The notes under the pieces are model-generated. The model searched no databases, was not told where the DNA came from, and saw nothing but the letters and a program-made list of their open reading frames with translations. A stretch of 64,000 nt of DNA from Pseudomonas sp. WN033 (GTDB taxonomy: Bacteria > Pseudomonadota > Gammaproteobacteria > Pseudomonadales > Pseudomonadaceae), in assembly GCA_002287035.1 (NCBI GenBank), contig NSKG01000014.1, positions 1-64,000 on the forward strand, in the 5' to 3' direction. Of this stretch, positions 54,001 through 61,697 are shown piece by piece. The position numbers and the translations under genes are program-made. Positions within the stretch are counted from its first letter, which is position 1. Each line of letters begins with the position of its first letter.

Positions 54001-57000
54001 ATATTTCGGCGCTGGACCTGGCCATCACCAGTCTTGATTCGGTCGACAGGTTGGTGGATATCACTGGCATGAGCGGTGGCACCATCAGTCTCGGTGACAT
54101 GACCAGCACAGACAGCACCGGCGAGCATGTCATTCGTGTCAGCGGCAGTGCGGGTACATTGAATCTGGGTGACGTGTCCATTGCAGGTTTCAATCGTGCA
54201 GGCGGTACGGCTGTTTCGTTGAGCGGGATTGATCAGTTCAACGCTGAACTGCTGGATATTGATACAACACTAGGTGCCGGCCTGGTCGCGTCAGGTCTTA
54301 CCCTGGGCATTGCAGGATCCAATCAGATCCATACGCAGGGCGGTATTGCTCTGCATCTGACCAATGTCGATATTGCCGCAGCAGGCGTCATCCTGGACTC
54401 GGTTCAGGCCGTCAACACCGGCGGCGTGAATCAGGGTATCCGCCTGACCAATCTCAGTGGTGGCGAACTGCGCTTTGACGCGGTGGAACTGCTTAATGTC
54501 GGTGGTCGTGCCATCAATGTGGAAGGCCACAGCAACGATCTGGTGTTCAACAATCTGAACATTCAAGGCACCCAGCGCAACCTCACCTTGGGCCAGTCGG
54601 CAGGTGATGTCACCATCAGCAATGCCACTTTTGGCACAGTGACCTCGTCCAGCGGTTTTGGCATGCGTGTTGAGGGCCAGCAGGCAGGCAGCACCCTGAC
54701 CCTGAACAACGTCAATCTCACCAGCAACGCGGCCGATGCGGTGAGCTTCTTCAACAATGCGGGCACCATCAACGCCACCGGCGGTACCTGGACCCACACG
54801 GGCACGGCCAGTGTAGTGGGCCTCACCAGCGGAGCAGGCACTTACAACATAGGTGCCAATCTGGTTCACACCGCTGATGCCGTTACCCTGGGTGCGGTGG
54901 AGATCAACGACACGTCGGGTGACATTCTGTTCAGTGGCAATATCACCAACACGGGCGGTGGGCGTCTGCTGCGTATCGGTCAACTGGCGGCCACGACCGC
55001 TGGCAACATCAGTTTTACCGGCAACTTGAGCGACACCGGCGGCCGGGGCAATGTGATAAGCAACCTCAACGCCGGGGCTACGGTGACCCTGGATGGTCTG
55101 AGCGTGGCCAACAACAGCAATGCCGCCCTGACGCTGACCAATATCGCCGGCACCCTCAACCTGAGCGGCACCACCAGTTTTACCAACGCTGGCACCCACG
55201 GGCTGCTGGGCAACAACATTGGCGGTACGCTCACCATCGACGGCCTGGTAGTGAATGGCGCCACCAACTACGGGGTGCGGCTGGGCAACAACGCGCCCAG
55301 CAACGGCAGCATCAACATCAACGGCGGCAGCATCGACGGTACCGGTAGCGGCGGCATTCTGGCGACCAACAGCAACCTGACCCTGGGTAGTATGACGCTG
55401 GGTGGCAGTGGAGCTTTGGCCGGCACCGGCATCGAGCTGATCAACAATGATGCGACCCATCGCCATGTGGGTATCAGCAACACCAGCGTCAGCGCCCTGG
55501 GTGGCGGCATCGCTGTGACCAAGTCCGGTGCCGGTGATCTGCGTGTAGTGCTGGATGGCAATACGGTCAATACCGGCAGCGGCACGGGTATCGCTGTTAA
55601 TGGGGTGGCGGGTGCCGGTGAACTGTTCATTACCAGCTTCAATGGCAATACCGTCAACACCGCTGGCAACGGCGGCATGCTGATCAATAATGCGATCTTT
55701 GATGCTGATCCGGATACGCTCGGCTACCAGCAGGTGGCCGGCGGCAATACCCGCATTGGCAATCTGCTCGACAGCACCGAGATCAGCGGTCATGGCCTGT
55801 GGCTCAATGATGTGTTGGGCGATATCGCCTTTGGCACCCTGGAGATCAGCAACGATGGCGGCACCGGTCTGTTTATCCGCGATGCGGACGGCAAGGCCGG
55901 TACCTTCAACTTTGGCAACACCGGTGGCAGCATCGTTACCACCAACGGCGCCGCGATCGATATTGATCCGGTGGTCATGGACTCCACCTTTACCAGCGTC
56001 AGCTCCAGCAATGCCAGTGGTGCAGGCATCCTGATCGATACCATTTCCGGGAGTATCAGTATTGATCAAACCAGCGTCATCAATGCCGGCACAGACGGTA
56101 TTGCGATTATCGACTCGGACGGTGATTTCAGCTTCGGCGAGACCTTGATTGAAGACGCCGGCAATGACGGTGTGCGCCTGGCCGGCAGCTCTGGTGTCAT
56201 TGTGTTTGGCGCCATGACGCTCAACGATATCACCCGTACCGGCGTTAACTTCAGCGATTTCAGTGGTGATTTCACGGCCCAGAGCCTGGATCTGGACGGT
56301 GCCGTCACGGCCATTGATCTGACCAATGCCGGTGGCGTGATTGTCTTTACTGACGGCGGCCTGCTGCAGAACTTCAGCGGCACCGGTGTGCAGTTCAGCA
56401 GCACCGATGATACAGCTGACAGCGCCGATGCCGATTTCACCTTTGGTGGCGGCAGCATCAATGCCGGTGCAGGGGCCTTCTTTATCGACGGTATCGGTCT
56501 GGACGAGACCCAGGGCAGCTATGACTTTACCGGCGTGAGCTTCAGCGGTAACGCGCGCTTGCCGCCCAGTGGCAGCGGTCAGATAGGGGATCTGTATTTT
56601 GTCAGCAATACCGGCACCGGTGATGGCAGCTCTACCGGCAGTGCAGCCGGACTGGCCGCCGCCCAGGCACGGGCTGACAGCGGTTTGCTGACCACCTTTG
56701 TGTTTATCAACGATGGCAGCCCGATTGATTTCAGCAGCCTGACTGATGGCAGCTTCAAGCTGAGTGCCGGGCAGGCCGTCAGCAGCTTTGGCAACGGCAA
56801 TGAGTTTGGTTTGCTGATACCTGCCAATTTGCTGGGTGATTTTGGTGATGTCAGTATCAGCGACCCTACCGGTAATGGCGCCGCAGTGCTGACCAGTACC
56901 ACAGGCAATGTGCTGACTCTGAGCGACAACAATTACATCAGTAACCTCAGTCTGTCCGGCGGTCTGAACAGCCTGTACGGTGATGGCTTCAACGGGCTGA

Positions 57001-59636
57001 CCGTGGAAAATACCAGCTTTGCCGCCGCCGCCAACTTCCTGTTCAATCTCAACAATGCCGCGGGCACCCTCCTGATTCGCGATAATGTGATCAACAATGT
57101 CACGGGGCAGTTGCTCAGCCTCAACGGCGGTAATGCCAACCTGACCCTGCAGGCCGGCAGCGGCAGCCTGTCGGGGTACGGTATTGATCTGCGTAACACC
57201 ACAGGTGGCAGCCTGGCGATCAATGGGGCCAGTCTGAATGCCAACGGCGCTGCAGCACTGACCCTTAACGGCAATGTCGCTCCGGTGACTCTGACCGACG
57301 TCAGCCTGGCTGGGACCACCGCGCACTACCTGTTTGATATCGACCGCACCACAGCCAGTAGCGGTGCCATCAATCTGGGTAACAGCACGCTGGGCAGCTT
57401 CTCCGGTGGCGCACTGTACATCGGTGCCGGGGCGCGGAATGTGAATGCCAGTGGTTTCAATATTGTGGCGGCCAGCCAGAGCAATCGTCTGGTAGATATC
57501 ACTGGTCAGAGTGGTGGGGCGATCAGTTTCGGCAATATCACCAGTACGGCGCAGACCGGGGCCGGATACAACGTGATTCGGGCGCAGAACCAGAGTGCAG
57601 GCAATTTGAGCTTTGGTACAGTGAATGTTAGCGGCTTCAATGCTAATGGAGGCTTCGGGGCGCTGCTGACGGGGAGCGCCGGGAACACGGGCGCAGCCAG
57701 CTTTGCGGAGCTGAATATCAACAGCCAGTTGGGTAGCGCATTGTTTGCCGAAAACACTGGCTTGACGGTGCTGGACGGTAATCTGGTGGTCCAGTCAGGG
57801 TCAACAGGCCTGACACTCAACTCAGTGGCCATAGGCGCTGGCGGAGTGAATCTGGATCTGGTCAGTGCGGTGATTAACGGCAGCGGCAGCGTCGTCGATA
57901 TCACAAACAGCACTGGTAATGTGACCCTAGGTAGCGTCATTGGCAGCTCCGCCGGTACAGACGTGGTTACATTGTTTGGCAATACCGGGACCTACCGGTT
58001 TGATTCGCTGAGCCTGACCAGTGGCACAGGAAGAACCTTCAGTGCCGTGAATACCGGCAACCTGATCGTCAACAACGCGGGAACCGGGATCAGTTCTACG
58101 TCCGGTCCGGCGTTGCGCATCATGGGTACTGCTGTATCTGGTTCGGGCTTTAGCCAGATTACCCGCACTGGCACGGCCTCAGGCACGGCCATTGAACTGT
58201 CTGACAACACCGGTACCACCCGTTTGAATGGAGTCAACGTCAATGGAGGTGGCACCGCGTTCAGCGTCAGTAATGCGGGCACGCTGGAGGTGCTGGGTAG
58301 CGCCAATACCATCACGACCAATGCCAACTCGACTGCACTGAATGTCGCCAATACCACCATTGGCGCTGGCGGCCTGAATTTCCGCTCGATCAGCTCCACC
58401 GGTGGCACCAACGGTATAGTCCTGACCAATACCGGCTTGTTGGGTGGTATCAATGTGACCGGGGTAGGTACCACGGTTGGCAGTGGCGGTACTATCAGCG
58501 GGGCCTCCGGCGCTGGCATTCTGCTCACCAACTCGGTCAATGCGCGTTTCAACGGCATGACTATTACCGGTTCGGGTAGTCATGGTCTTGACGGCGCTGT
58601 ACTTACTGCACTTACCCCGGGTGGCAATGCGCTGACCTTCAGCAACGGCCAGATACTCAATGCAGCTGGTGATGGCATCAACATGACGCGCACTTCAACC
58701 AATATCGTCGGCGCCATGACGCTGACCAATGTGCTCTTTGATGGCTATGCCCGTAACGGTCTGTGGGTTAGCAATTTCTCGGGCAATACCATTGTGAATA
58801 TGGATGGCGTGACCTTCCGCAACGCCAATGCGCTGACCAATGACCAGGCCGCGCTTTTTGTTGCAGCCCTGAATGGCACCGCCGGCTTTGATATCACGGT
58901 ACGCGACTCGACCTTTGGCTCTGCTTTCGGTTCCGGCATCGACAGCATCTGCTGCAGCGGCATTCGCCTGAATGCTGAGGGTAGTGGCAGCCATCGGCTG
59001 GATGTGGCCGGCAGTACCTTCCAGAACATCAGTCGCGGAGGCTCCGGCACCGGCATCATCGCGACCGCCACGCAGACCGCACAGATGGAGTTGCTGATTG
59101 CCAACAACCAGTTCATTGACCTGGACTCCAGCAGCCTGGCGCTTGGGGCCTATGACAATTCGGTGGTCAATGGCAGTGTCACCAACAACCAGTTCAGCGG
59201 CCCCAACCTGGCCGCCAGTGTGGCGGTTCGCCTGGTGGGTGATGGGGGTGGTACCGGCAACTTCAGCGGGCGCTTTGTCATCAGTGACAACATTATCAAT
59301 GGTCTTGAACAGGCTGTGGTGGCTCTGTCACGTAATACCAGCAGCGGCCGGCTGGATGTCAGCATCCTCAACAACAACATCACCACCAGCTTCAACAATG
59401 AAGAGTCGATCATGCTCAATGGGGTCAATGCTGGCGCAACGTTGTGTGGCAACCTGCAGGGCAACAGCATCAACCACACCACGACCTTCTTTGATGATAT
59501 TGGCATTCTGGCCGAGGGTGGCAGCCAGATTTTGATTGCCCAGGGCAGTGATGCGGCTATCAGCGCGGCTAACCTGGGGGCGACTGTCTATAGCGAGGGC
59601 AGCATCACCTACAACAGTGTCTGCCTGACACCATGA
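48087..59636 (+). CDS. giant inverse autotransporter with modular beta-helix passenger
   Basis: One frame of 3,849 residues. Order: signal peptide (1-25, YYWLLGLCGPAMAQA); an inverse-autotransporter barrel of the intimin/invasin class (about 40-285: LFADLRGRADDRSSQEYNLG, LFGLYGYYDHLHSREGNRFR, YSARVNRYVPVGRRSASVGG); a linker (about 300-345, GASGDGTTANPAGLTQALNN); then over 3,400 residues of short Gly/Ser/Asn/Asp-rich beta repeats of right-handed parallel beta-helix type. The passenger contains three diverged copies of a large module (see repeats). The last 240 residues differ and hold the only cysteines I saw after the signal peptide (CC near 286 residues-scale from the end, then two more). 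There are no Ig-like or lectin domains as in classic intimins. Expected role: a very long surface fibre exported by a type Ve route, adhesin or barrier. Three collar-domain genes follow after 27 bases. Confident of the barrel and repeats, not of function. Confidence 0.85.
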   Translation: MAGKAFHGSSLKYYWLLGLCGPAMAQATEMADALADIEQRMAYWSPQLYQEIKLGNQRNIATLGLMLPLTQNPDHLLFADLRGRADDRSSQEYNLGLGFRWEADDELLFGLYGYYDHLHSREGNRFRQATLGLEVQSALYSARVNRYVPVGRRSASVGGQFTDTEVRDAELQVIDSQLTFVADGVIQNTFQREERSLGGHDLELGFHIPGIAHDVAVYAGYYKFDASGARAVEGPRLRAQWQAPLDGLKAGASLSLGAEWQNDGVRGTNSYVSVGLNIPLGGGSRSAQRSGSDWQRDRMLAQPVRDVDVVAIDSTRKVGSVTLPAVNELAVYEDGQAIGRVVYAQAGASGDGTTANPAGLTQALNNLVEDDGLLVLSAGGGAFAEGGNLSANSLRVLSGGAGITVRGSTTSGLTGVFSAPEGRAQLDAGLTVSGNDARISGVDLNGGLIANGVSDLSLTQGRVGDLQLNAVGGRVQLAQMQVSGLQIDGGDADVHFASGSLERSQAGNLLDVRNMTGGSLQVDAPVRATGASGGVFLDASPNTAVHLAGGVDIAIDAGDAFVARQLGSLSLSGSNSLASDGGSALRLESLSVGSAGLALDSLTSRAAAGYGVQLEDVAGELSFAEVLIEQAGSDGIRISGGNGSLQMGAVQIRDSANVGLNLEDSSTDIVIQRLDIEGGVTAIDLTSATGQIEIVDGGDITGFSSVGVQFSNTDDTARSANAQFRFGGGSIVAGPGGFVLDGIGLDPLSGLYDFTGVDLQGDFRFSPNAGVIGDLYFVAASATGNGSGSDTANLASIADAQTRADSGLATTFVFVNDGSVIDVSGLAGGTFQLSAGQAITGFGNGNSLGLDVPLNIIGNIAGAQLLDPTGNGAAQLTSNSGSVISTAGNSLISHVELVGNGNSAVYADGHSGLSLLGTQISGVYDQALALVGMSGSVNLLNNHIIGTGQLLRIDGGDAEVNISVGSGLLQGQGLSIRDTLGGSISIQGAQLATQGEAAVTLDNNAANISLSQLQINRQAGDTAFLIDTFSGDSTGRISLSGSLDSNSGTAFDIGRGARDILASGIAINATGGTAPLVRIDQQSGGSIALGNLLSSGSSAANVIISTNQSGGSLSFADLQISGYNSPGGQAISLQGSGAGSVSFDSLSLTVSAGNGLRAEGVSLSAGQPVHLDQQQGVALNLQNVSVGGLQIQLEAGNLLGNSVLVNGLQGDLRFAGVTRISGAGGDAIVLDGINGALSFDQLALSGIAGAGLTMGSLAANNGQVTIEDGSIDDAAQAIVAINTEILINALRVGGNDPINNDAIVLINNDAITRRYRLNQLEVDAGGHGLSVDNQGSGDLWLELNDSRIGADGSAVRVDGSAGSGELFVTALQGNQIVRAGSGAMLFESVIFDADPLAAGYQSVPGGDIAIGNPLDLGAIEGDGLWLNNVLGNLALSALDIANSNGTGLYIRDAEGKGGNFAFANSSGSIDTLGGSAIDIDPVTMDSQFASVRSTDAAGSGILIDTISGSIVIGATQVINAGGDGIVVINSDGDFSFGQTLIEQTGQDGIRLDGASGELNFGDISLLDIGATGVNFEGFTGHFNASRLDVDGARTAIDLTRAAGIIQIAQGGVLENFSETGIQFSRSDDLADSADALFIFGGGSITASGAAVVLDGIGLDSTRGTYDLTGVALNGNFRFSPSAGQVGDLYFVAANASGAGDGSSVSNLASVSAAQARADTGLATTFVFVNDGNAVDFSALAGGSFTLADGQVVSSFGNGNSFGLEVPINIIGAPAGLSISDPTGNGAAVLTSSTGHIISVGNGNQIRHVAFSGGSSAIFGDGFSDLSVSNSVFGSSSDFTFDLRNASGTLSFSHNDVNTGSGLLNLDGGNANLLLSAGTGSISAGYLEILNTSAGSVQVTGAALNSSGHSAVVLGGNAASVTLTDLLVSRAAGDIGFDIDRNAASSGAILINGTSSLDSNSGTAFVIGAGARNISALDLAITSLDSVDRLVDITGMSGGTISLGDMTSTDSTGEHVIRVSGSAGTLNLGDVSIAGFNRAGGTAVSLSGIDQFNAELLDIDTTLGAGLVASGLTLGIAGSNQIHTQGGIALHLTNVDIAAAGVILDSVQAVNTGGVNQGIRLTNLSGGELRFDAVELLNVGGRAINVEGHSNDLVFNNLNIQGTQRNLTLGQSAGDVTISNATFGTVTSSSGFGMRVEGQQAGSTLTLNNVNLTSNAADAVSFFNNAGTINATGGTWTHTGTASVVGLTSGAGTYNIGANLVHTADAVTLGAVEINDTSGDILFSGNITNTGGGRLLRIGQLAATTAGNISFTGNLSDTGGRGNVISNLNAGATVTLDGLSVANNSNAALTLTNIAGTLNLSGTTSFTNAGTHGLLGNNIGGTLTIDGLVVNGATNYGVRLGNNAPSNGSININGGSIDGTGSGGILATNSNLTLGSMTLGGSGALAGTGIELINNDATHRHVGISNTSVSALGGGIAVTKSGAGDLRVVLDGNTVNTGSGTGIAVNGVAGAGELFITSFNGNTVNTAGNGGMLINNAIFDADPDTLGYQQVAGGNTRIGNLLDSTEISGHGLWLNDVLGDIAFGTLEISNDGGTGLFIRDADGKAGTFNFGNTGGSIVTTNGAAIDIDPVVMDSTFTSVSSSNASGAGILIDTISGSISIDQTSVINAGTDGIAIIDSDGDFSFGETLIEDAGNDGVRLAGSSGVIVFGAMTLNDITRTGVNFSDFSGDFTAQSLDLDGAVTAIDLTNAGGVIVFTDGGLLQNFSGTGVQFSSTDDTADSADADFTFGGGSINAGAGAFFIDGIGLDETQGSYDFTGVSFSGNARLPPSGSGQIGDLYFVSNTGTGDGSSTGSAAGLAAAQARADSGLLTTFVFINDGSPIDFSSLTDGSFKLSAGQAVSSFGNGNEFGLLIPANLLGDFGDVSISDPTGNGAAVLTSTTGNVLTLSDNNYISNLSLSGGLNSLYGDGFNGLTVENTSFAAAANFLFNLNNAAGTLLIRDNVINNVTGQLLSLNGGNANLTLQAGSGSLSGYGIDLRNTTGGSLAINGASLNANGAAALTLNGNVAPVTLTDVSLAGTTAHYLFDIDRTTASSGAINLGNSTLGSFSGGALYIGAGARNVNASGFNIVAASQSNRLVDITGQSGGAISFGNITSTAQTGAGYNVIRAQNQSAGNLSFGTVNVSGFNANGGFGALLTGSAGNTGAASFAELNINSQLGSALFAENTGLTVLDGNLVVQSGSTGLTLNSVAIGAGGVNLDLVSAVINGSGSVVDITNSTGNVTLGSVIGSSAGTDVVTLFGNTGTYRFDSLSLTSGTGRTFSAVNTGNLIVNNAGTGISSTSGPALRIMGTAVSGSGFSQITRTGTASGTAIELSDNTGTTRLNGVNVNGGGTAFSVSNAGTLEVLGSANTITTNANSTALNVANTTIGAGGLNFRSISSTGGTNGIVLTNTGLLGGINVTGVGTTVGSGGTISGASGAGILLTNSVNARFNGMTITGSGSHGLDGAVLTALTPGGNALTFSNGQILNAAGDGINMTRTSTNIVGAMTLTNVLFDGYARNGLWVSNFSGNTIVNMDGVTFRNANALTNDQAALFVAALNGTAGFDITVRDSTFGSAFGSGIDSICCSGIRLNAEGSGSHRLDVAGSTFQNISRGGSGTGIIATATQTAQMELLIANNQFIDLDSSSLALGAYDNSVVNGSVTNNQFSGPNLAASVAVRLVGDGGGTGNFSGRFVISDNIINGLEQAVVALSRNTSSGRLDVSILNNNITTSFNNEESIMLNGVNAGATLCGNLQGNSINHTTTFFDDIGILAEGGSQILIAQGSDAAISAANLGATVYSEGSITYNSVCLTP
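49965..52703 (+). repeat. passenger module, copy A
   Basis: About 913 residues, from LIEQAGSDGIRI to just before LIEQTGQDGIRL. Landmarks shared with B and C: DGIGLD, GDLYFV (about 50402), ATTFVFVNDGS, DPTGNGAA. Landmarks shared with B only: GAMLFESVIFDADP and GSGILIDTISGSI near the end. Confidence 0.85.
52704..56144 (+). repeat. passenger module, copy B (expanded)
   Basis: About 1,147 residues with the same landmarks (GDLYFV about 53143; DPTGNGAAVLTSS). It is longer than copy A by about 234 residues because of an extra beta-repeat segment rich in Asn/Thr (about 54600-55300) that has no counterpart in A. It ends with NDVLGDIAFGTLEISNDGGT and GAGILIDTISGSI, matching the end of A. Confidence 0.85.
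56145..57900 (+). repeat. passenger module, copy C (lacks the terminal part)
   Basis: It starts LIEDAGNDGVRL and follows A and B through GDLYFV (about 56585), DPTGNGAAVLTST and IGAGARNVNASGF. It then runs into unrelated beta repeats, without the FDADP/ILIDTISGSI part that closes A and B. About 585 residues. Confidence 0.8.
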
Positions 59637-59663
59637 GAATAACAATCCATAAGGAGTATGCCG

Positions 59664-60173
59664 ATGAGTGAGCCTTTTCTTGGTGAAGTGAAGCTAGTCA
59701 GCTTCAACTTTCCGCCCAAAGGCTGGGCGCTGTGTGACGGGCAGTTGCTGCCGATTAATCAGAATCAGGCGCTATTCGCGTTGCTGGGTACCACCTACGG
59801 AGGCAACGGGACGACCACTTTTGCCCTGCCGGATCTGCGTGGTCGGGTGCCGGTACATAGTGGACGCGGGATTACCCAGGGTGAGCGGGCCGGCGAAGAG
59901 GCTGTGACTCTGAACGTACAACAGATGCCACAACATCTACACCTGCCGATGGCTTCAAACCAGCCGGCCAGTCTGTCAGGCATTAACCAGGCCAACAGCG
60001 AATCGCTGGCCATCAGCGGTGCTGCGATTTATGCCCAGCCGGGGCAATCGGTCAGTCTCAGCTCTGACAGCCTGATGACCCAGGGTGGCAGCCAGCCACA
60101 CAACAACATGCAGCCGTCGCTGGTACTGAACTTCTGCATTGCCCTGCAGGGCATTTTCCCGAGCCAGAATTGA
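59664..60173 (+). CDS. phage-tail-collar domain protein (MdpB-like), first of three
   Basis: 169 residues. The collar domain is at the N-terminus: FLGEVKLVSFNFPPKGWALC, DGQLLPINQNQALFALLGTT, YGGNGTTTFALPDLRGRVPV. A Gly/Gln/Ser-rich middle follows, then a conserved end QPHNNMQPSLVLNFCIALQG, IFPSQN. It has no signal peptide. The fold is known from short tail fibres and from so-called microcystin-dependent proteins in free-living bacteria. The start at 59664 is used because GGAG lies 7 bases upstream. It is 27 bases behind the giant adhesin, 10 before the second copy. No capsid, tail or lysis gene is near, so it is not a prophage tail. Confidence 0.9.
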   Translation: MSEPFLGEVKLVSFNFPPKGWALCDGQLLPINQNQALFALLGTTYGGNGTTTFALPDLRGRVPVHSGRGITQGERAGEEAVTLNVQQMPQHLHLPMASNQPASLSGINQANSESLAISGAAIYAQPGQSVSLSSDSLMTQGGSQPHNNMQPSLVLNFCIALQGIFPSQN

Positions 60174-60183
60174 GGAGCGGTCG

Positions 60184-60690
60184 ATGAGCACACCTTATAT
60201 TGGCGAGATACGCATGTTTGGCGGCAACTTCGCCCCGGCCGGTTGGCACCTGTGCGATGGCTCACTGCTGCCGATCAGCGAGAATGACGCCCTGTTCACT
60301 CTGATTGGCACGACCTATGGCGGTGACGGGCAGAGCACCTTTGCCCTGCCGGACCTGCGCGGGCGGATACCCGTGCATATGGGCAATGGCAAGGTTCTTG
60401 GCCAGATGCTGGGCAGTGAAACGGTCGCCCTGACTGCCGCGCAGATGCCAAGTCACAGCCATAGTCTGCTGGCTTCGGGCAGCCTGGCGACCAGCACCAA
60501 TCCACAGGGTAACGTTTTGGCGCGTACCGCTGCGGATATCGACATTTATCGATCGTCCGGTCCCTATCAGACGTTGGCGCAGTCAACCGTGAGCGGTGTC
60601 GGCGGTAGTCAGCCGCATGAGAACATGATGCCGTTTCTGGCCGTCAACTTCATCATTTCGCTGTTCGGGATTTTCCCGAGCCAGACCTGA
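60184..60690 (+). CDS. phage-tail-collar domain protein (MdpB-like), second of three
   Basis: 168 residues. Same architecture: YIGEIRMFGGNFAPAGWHLC, DGSLLPISENDALFTLIGTT, YGGDGQSTFALPDLRGRIPV, then a variable middle and GGSQPHENMMPFLAVNFIIS, LFGIFPSQT. ATG at 60184 with GAGGAG 4-9 bases upstream. The core is conserved between the three copies while the middle differs, as expected for proteins with different binding tips. Confidence 0.9.
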   Translation: MSTPYIGEIRMFGGNFAPAGWHLCDGSLLPISENDALFTLIGTTYGGDGQSTFALPDLRGRIPVHMGNGKVLGQMLGSETVALTAAQMPSHSHSLLASGSLATSTNPQGNVLARTAADIDIYRSSGPYQTLAQSTVSGVGGSQPHENMMPFLAVNFIISLFGIFPSQT

Positions 60691-60699
60691 GGAGCACCT

Positions 60700-61221
60700 A
60701 TGGATCCTTTTGTAGGCGAGATCCGCATTTTCGGTTTTAACTTCGCCCCCAAGGGTTGGGCGCTGTGCAACGGCCAGTTGATGCCGATTTCACAGAATAC
60801 GGCACTGTTTTCACTGCTGGGTACCATGTACGGTGGTGACGGAAAATCGACCTTTGCCCTGCCGGATCTGCAGGGCTCTGCGCCGCTGCAGTGTGGTCAG
60901 GGGCCGGGGCTCACTCATCGCGACCAAGGTGAGGTGGGCGGGAGCCAGACGGTGACCTTGCTGGAGAGCGAAATACCCAGCCATAGTCATGCCTGGCAGG
61001 CTTCGATTCGTCCGGCCAACAACGGCACGCCATCGGGCGACGTGTTTCTGGCCTCGGCATCGCAAAGCCAGTTGATCATGGATGCCAGCGGCACCAATGT
61101 GATGATGGCTCCCGAGGCAATTGGCCCCAGCGGCGGTAGTCTGCCGCACAACAACATGCAGCCTTACCTGGGAATGATCTTCTGTATTGCCCTGCAGGGG
61201 ATTTTCCCGCCACGTTCATGA
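60700..61221 (+). CDS. phage-tail-collar domain protein (MdpB-like), third of three
   Basis: 173 residues: FVGEIRIFGFNFAPKGWALC, NGQLMPISQNTALFSLLGTM, YGGDGKSTFALPDLQGSAPL, variable middle, then GGSLPHNNMQPYLGMIFCIA, LQGIFPPRS. GAGGAG precedes the ATG by 5 bases. Its TGA overlaps the GNAT start by 4 bases, so the acetyltransferase is translated with it. Family members occur in tandem in several unrelated bacteria; their job is not established. Confidence 0.9.
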   Translation: MDPFVGEIRIFGFNFAPKGWALCNGQLMPISQNTALFSLLGTMYGGDGKSTFALPDLQGSAPLQCGQGPGLTHRDQGEVGGSQTVTLLESEIPSHSHAWQASIRPANNGTPSGDVFLASASQSQLIMDASGTNVMMAPEAIGPSGGSLPHNNMQPYLGMIFCIALQGIFPPRS

Positions 61222-61694
61222 GCCTGTCCGTGCAACTTCGTCCGGTACAGCCGGACGATGAGGAACAGTTAGCGCAGATCTATGCCAGTACCCGCCAGCA
61301 GGAGTTGGCGGTGACTGGTTGGCCGCAGGCGCAGATCGATGCTTTTTTGCGTCAGCAGTTTGCCGCCCAGCAACGTCACTACCGCACGTACTATCCCGAT
61401 GCCCGGCACGATCTGCTTCTGCTCGAGCAAACGGTGATTGGGCGGTTGTATGTCGAGCGTACATCGCAGCGTCTTCATGTCATCGATATCAGTCTGTTGC
61501 CGGACTGGCGCGGACGAGGCATCGGTGGGCAGTTGCTGGCTCAGCTATTGGCCGAGGCTGACAGCCGCGCGCAGGTGACAAGTATTCATGTCGAGCGCCA
61601 TAACCCGGCGCTGCGTCTGTATCAGCGCCTGGGGTTTCAACTGTGCGAAGACAAGGGTATCTATCTGATGCTGGAGCGTCAGCCGCGTGGTTGA
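61218..61694 (+). CDS. GNAT-family N-acetyltransferase coupled to the collar genes
   Basis: 158 residues, GNAT fold. The acetyl-CoA loop is LPDWRGRGIGGQLLAQLLAE (about 94-113) and the C-terminal strand VERHNPALRLYQRLGFQLCE contains the usual N-P-A-L-x-L-Y-x-x-x-G-F. It starts inside the stop codon of the third collar gene. The coupling suggests that it modifies a product of this locus, for example collar proteins or a ligand, but this is inference. Confidence 0.88.
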   Translation: MSLSVQLRPVQPDDEEQLAQIYASTRQQELAVTGWPQAQIDAFLRQQFAAQQRHYRTYYPDARHDLLLLEQTVIGRLYVERTSQRLHVIDISLLPDWRGRGIGGQLLAQLLAEADSRAQVTSIHVERHNPALRLYQRLGFQLCEDKGIYLMLERQPRG

Positions 61695-61697
61695 GTC

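Noticed and set aside
54291..57326. About 1,000-codon open frame antisense to the giant gene
   Set aside because: It mirrors the repeat structure of the sense frame; the sense strand has the signal peptide, barrel and coherent repeats. No ribosome site or domain on the antisense.
49965..57900. Repeats as a CRISPR or minisatellite array
   Set aside because: Repeats are about 2.7-3.4 kb, diverged, in frame and coding; there are no short identical direct repeats with spacers.
59664..61221. Collar genes as a prophage remnant
   Set aside because: No capsid, terminase, tail, integrase or lysis genes and no attachment repeats nearby; the genes are complete, tandem, and coupled to a GNAT gene.
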